This document shows, piece by piece, positions 4,917 to 6,153 of a DNA stretch of 6,153 bases. The notes beneath the pieces were generated by a model. It ran no database searches and had not been told where the DNA came from. It saw only the letters and a program-made list of their open reading frames with translations. This DNA comes from Kosmotogaceae bacterium (GTDB lineage: Bacteria; Thermotogota; Thermotogae; Petrotogales; Kosmotogaceae), in assembly GCA_003444085.1 (NCBI GenBank), contig DLVL01000061.1, forward strand, positions 1 to 6,153. Direction: 5' to 3'. The position numbers and the translations under genes are program-made. Each line of letters opens with the position of its first letter. Position 1 is the first letter of the stretch.

Positions 4917-5968
4917 TATCTGGCTTCTGTAACTGAAGCTCTCTCTATTAATTCAGGCTTCATTAAGTGTCTGCTTGGCTTGGCTCCGTTCAGCATTTCG
5001 AGGAGAATCTCGACTGCTTTTCTTCCAACTTCCTCCTTAGGATGAGCAAAAGTAGTAAGGATATCTCTGAAGTCACCAATAGGACCATCATCAAAACCTA
5101 TTACCGACAGATCATCAGGTATTCTCAATGAGAGCCTCTTTGCGACAAGATGAAGCTGAAGCGCAGTGGCATCGTTATAGCAGAAAATGGCTGTCGGTCT
5201 TATCTTTTCAGGAAGCCCCAGCAGCTCATGAGCAATTTGCATAGGCGCTCCTGTGAACTCCGAGACATTAAATGCTTTCTCGTAGATTCTGTCAAACCCC
5301 AGTTGATTGCATCTGTCAATGAAGCTCCTGGCCCTTGTTACACTCGGCAGATGAGTGGACTTATACATCACAGCAACTCTTTCATGGCCGTACTCGTGAA
5401 AGATCTCGGCAGCTTTCCGACCACCATAGTCATCATCAAGTATCACACAACTAACCTGGTCAATATCCCAGTGGCTGTGAACAAGAACGATTTTCACACC
5501 CGATCTTGCCATCGACCTTACGAGATCCTTGTTGGATCTCTTGGTGGAGCTGTATACAGGATCAATCATAAGACCCTTCACTCCGGATTCTATCCATTCG
5601 TTGAGTATTTGCCTTTCTTTGACGGGATCTTCTGCAGCGTTTCCCAGAAGCATCTTGTACTCATTCCTGAACAGGTAGTCTTCGGCGCCAAGAACAACAT
5701 AAGGGAAGATATAACTCGTTATCTGTTGCACGAGAATTCCAACAAGATGATTATCGGTTCCAGAGCTCACGAACGTCCCCAAGCCGGGCCTGCGTACCAC
5801 GAAACCTTTCAGCACAGGTCTATCTAAAGCTTTTCGGACAGTTTCCCTGCTCGCATCAAACCTCTCCATCAATTCCTTCTCAGTCGGCAACTTATCCCCA
5901 ACCGAGTATTTGCCGGATCTCAGCTCGTCAAGCAAATAGCGTTCAATTACCCTGTACTTTGGAGTGAC
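4916..5968 (-). CDS. araR: AraR-type arabinose repressor, GntR-LacI chimera
   Basis: This transcriptional repressor joins a GntR-type winged helix (about residues 4-70, with KLPTEKEL, SRETVRKAL and GLGTFV) to a LacI/periplasmic-binding-protein-like effector domain (about 75-345). The effector domain has YIFPYVV at 86-92, ILDDDYGG at 176-183, FCYND at 262-266 and VIGFDD at 289-294. This is the AraR architecture, and as I recall it the Bacillus protein aligns closely, including its MLPKY start. Here the matching residues are VTPKY, encoded from a GTC at 5968, eight bases after GGAGG. The first ordinary start is a TTG at 5935, which lacks a ribosome-binding site and would remove the first helix. 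A proline (P51) stands where AraR and GntR proteins have a core leucine. The gene leads the araR-araD operon and has its own operator, so it is probably self-repressed and relieved by L-arabinose. Identity is strong; full activity is less sure. Confidence 0.88.
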   Translation of the reverse strand, partial: VTPKYRVIERYLLDELRSGKYSVGDKLPTEKELMERFDASRETVRKALDRPVLKGFVVRRPGLGTFVSSGTDNHLVGILVQQITSYIFPYVVLGAEDYLFRNEYKMLLGNAAEDPVKERQILNEWIESGVKGLMIDPVYSSTKRSNKDLVRSMARSGVKIVLVHSHWDIDQVSCVILDDDYGGRKAAEIFHEYGHERVAVMYKSTHLPSVTRARSFIDRCNQLGFDRIYEKAFNVSEFTGAPMQIAHELLGLPEKIRPTAIFCYNDATALQLHLVAKRLSLRIPDDLSVIGFDDGPIGDFRDILTTFAHPKEEVGRKAVEILLEMLNGAKPSRHLMKPELIERASVTEAR

Positions 5969-5976
5969 TGCAATCG

Positions 5977-5981
5977 CCTCC
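5977..5981 (-). promoter_or_regulatory. araR ribosome-binding site implying an upstream start
   Basis: On the minus strand GGAGGCGAT closely matches the extended Shine-Dalgarno GGAGGTGAT. It lies between the predicted transcription start and the coding frame, so translation should begin around 5974-5965. In frame there are only ATT (5974, two bases away), GCA, GTC (5968, eight bases away) and ACT. This argues against the TTG at 5935 as the true start. Confidence 0.65.
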
Positions 5982-5984
5982 GAT

Positions 5985-6003
5985 ACAAATGTACGTACGT
6001 ATT
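5985..6003. promoter_or_regulatory. AraR-type operator at the araR promoter
   Basis: The core GTACGTAC (5991-5998) is embedded in the 10-bp palindrome TACGTACGTA (5992-6001) with A/T-rich flanks (ACAAAT on the left). It matches the isomerase operator at 14 of 17 positions. It begins just after the expected start point of the araR transcript and ends before the ribosome-binding site, so bound AraR would block its own promoter or elongation. Confidence 0.75.
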
Positions 6004-6010
6004 AATTAGA

Positions 6011-6039
6011 ATTTTACACCACTATTTCAGCTCAGTCAA
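6011..6039 (-). promoter_or_regulatory. araR-araD promoter
   Basis: On the minus strand TTGACT (6034-6039), exactly 17 bp and TAAAAT (6011-6016) make a near-consensus sigma-70/A-type promoter. Transcription should begin about 6003-6005, at the edge of the operator, with a leader of about 22 bases before GGAGG. It is the best promoter in the window. Confidence 0.75.
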
Positions 6040-6153
6040 GGTTTCGATGACCTTGTGTCTGAGGACGATCTTCACTGTTTAGGCCTTTGCTGAGCAGTAT
6101 GAAGACAACCTTTCGCTTCCAGTTTCAGGTGCTCTTAGTCAAATCAAACTATT
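6040..6153. other. Right edge, upstream of araR, nothing recognised
   Basis: All three minus-strand frames meet stops within the last 15 bases, so no minus-strand gene enters from the right. A plus-strand ATG at 6099 stays open to the window end (18 codons) but has no ribosome-binding site. I see no repeats or terminators. Confidence 0.4.

Noticed and set aside
5150..5827. Long plus-strand open frame (225 aa) opposite araR
   Set aside because: It is antisense to a clear AraR coding frame, has no domain character, and is best explained as a shadow of its codon use.
6099..6153. Plus-strand ATG open to the right edge (MKTTFRF...)
   Set aside because: No ribosome-binding site and only 18 codons visible, so it cannot be judged.

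Overview
The window looks like part of a chromosomal pentose-utilisation locus. The main genes all lie on the minus strand, in the order araR, araD, a sugar isomerase and an FGGY sugar kinase. I suspect a member of the Thermotogota (a Mesotoga- or Kosmotoga-like, mid-GC genome) because of the mixed Bacillus-like AraR and non-classical isomerase. This is only an impression from protein character; a Firmicute is the main alternative.

Right part (about 4263-6040): a well-formed promoter (TTGACT, 17 bp, TAAAAT) drives araR. Just downstream of its expected start point lies an operator with the core GTACGTAC. AraR combines a GntR-type winged helix with a LacI-type sugar-binding domain and is strikingly like Bacillus AraR. 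Its stop codon overlaps the ribosome-binding site of araD (L-ribulose-5-phosphate 4-epimerase), so the two form one tight, probably self-repressed operon. AraR has two oddities: no ordinary start codon at the expected place (GTC sits there), and a proline replacing a core leucine in the DNA-binding domain.

Middle (about 3845-4262): a gene-free stretch of about 400 bases carries the control region of the second operon. It holds a 22-bp near-palindrome with the same GTACGTAC core, a second LacI-operator-like palindrome, a candidate promoter, and an unusual direct repeat / hairpin / direct repeat element.

Left-middle (884-3844): an isomerase of the L-fucose/arabinose-isomerase-like superfamily (not the classical AraA type) and an FGGY carbohydrate kinase are separated by 15 bases. 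With AraD they can make a full route from aldopentose to ketopentose to ketopentose 5-phosphate to D-xylulose 5-phosphate, probably for L-arabinose, using non-classical first enzymes. No transporter or glycosidase lies in the window.

Left edge (1-883): no recognisable large gene. A compact plus-strand unit stands out: promoter-like boxes, a strong Shine-Dalgarno, a 39-codon ORF and a GC-rich intrinsic terminator that faces the end of the kinase gene. The first 540 bases hold only open frames of uncertain meaning, possibly a decayed minus-strand gene.
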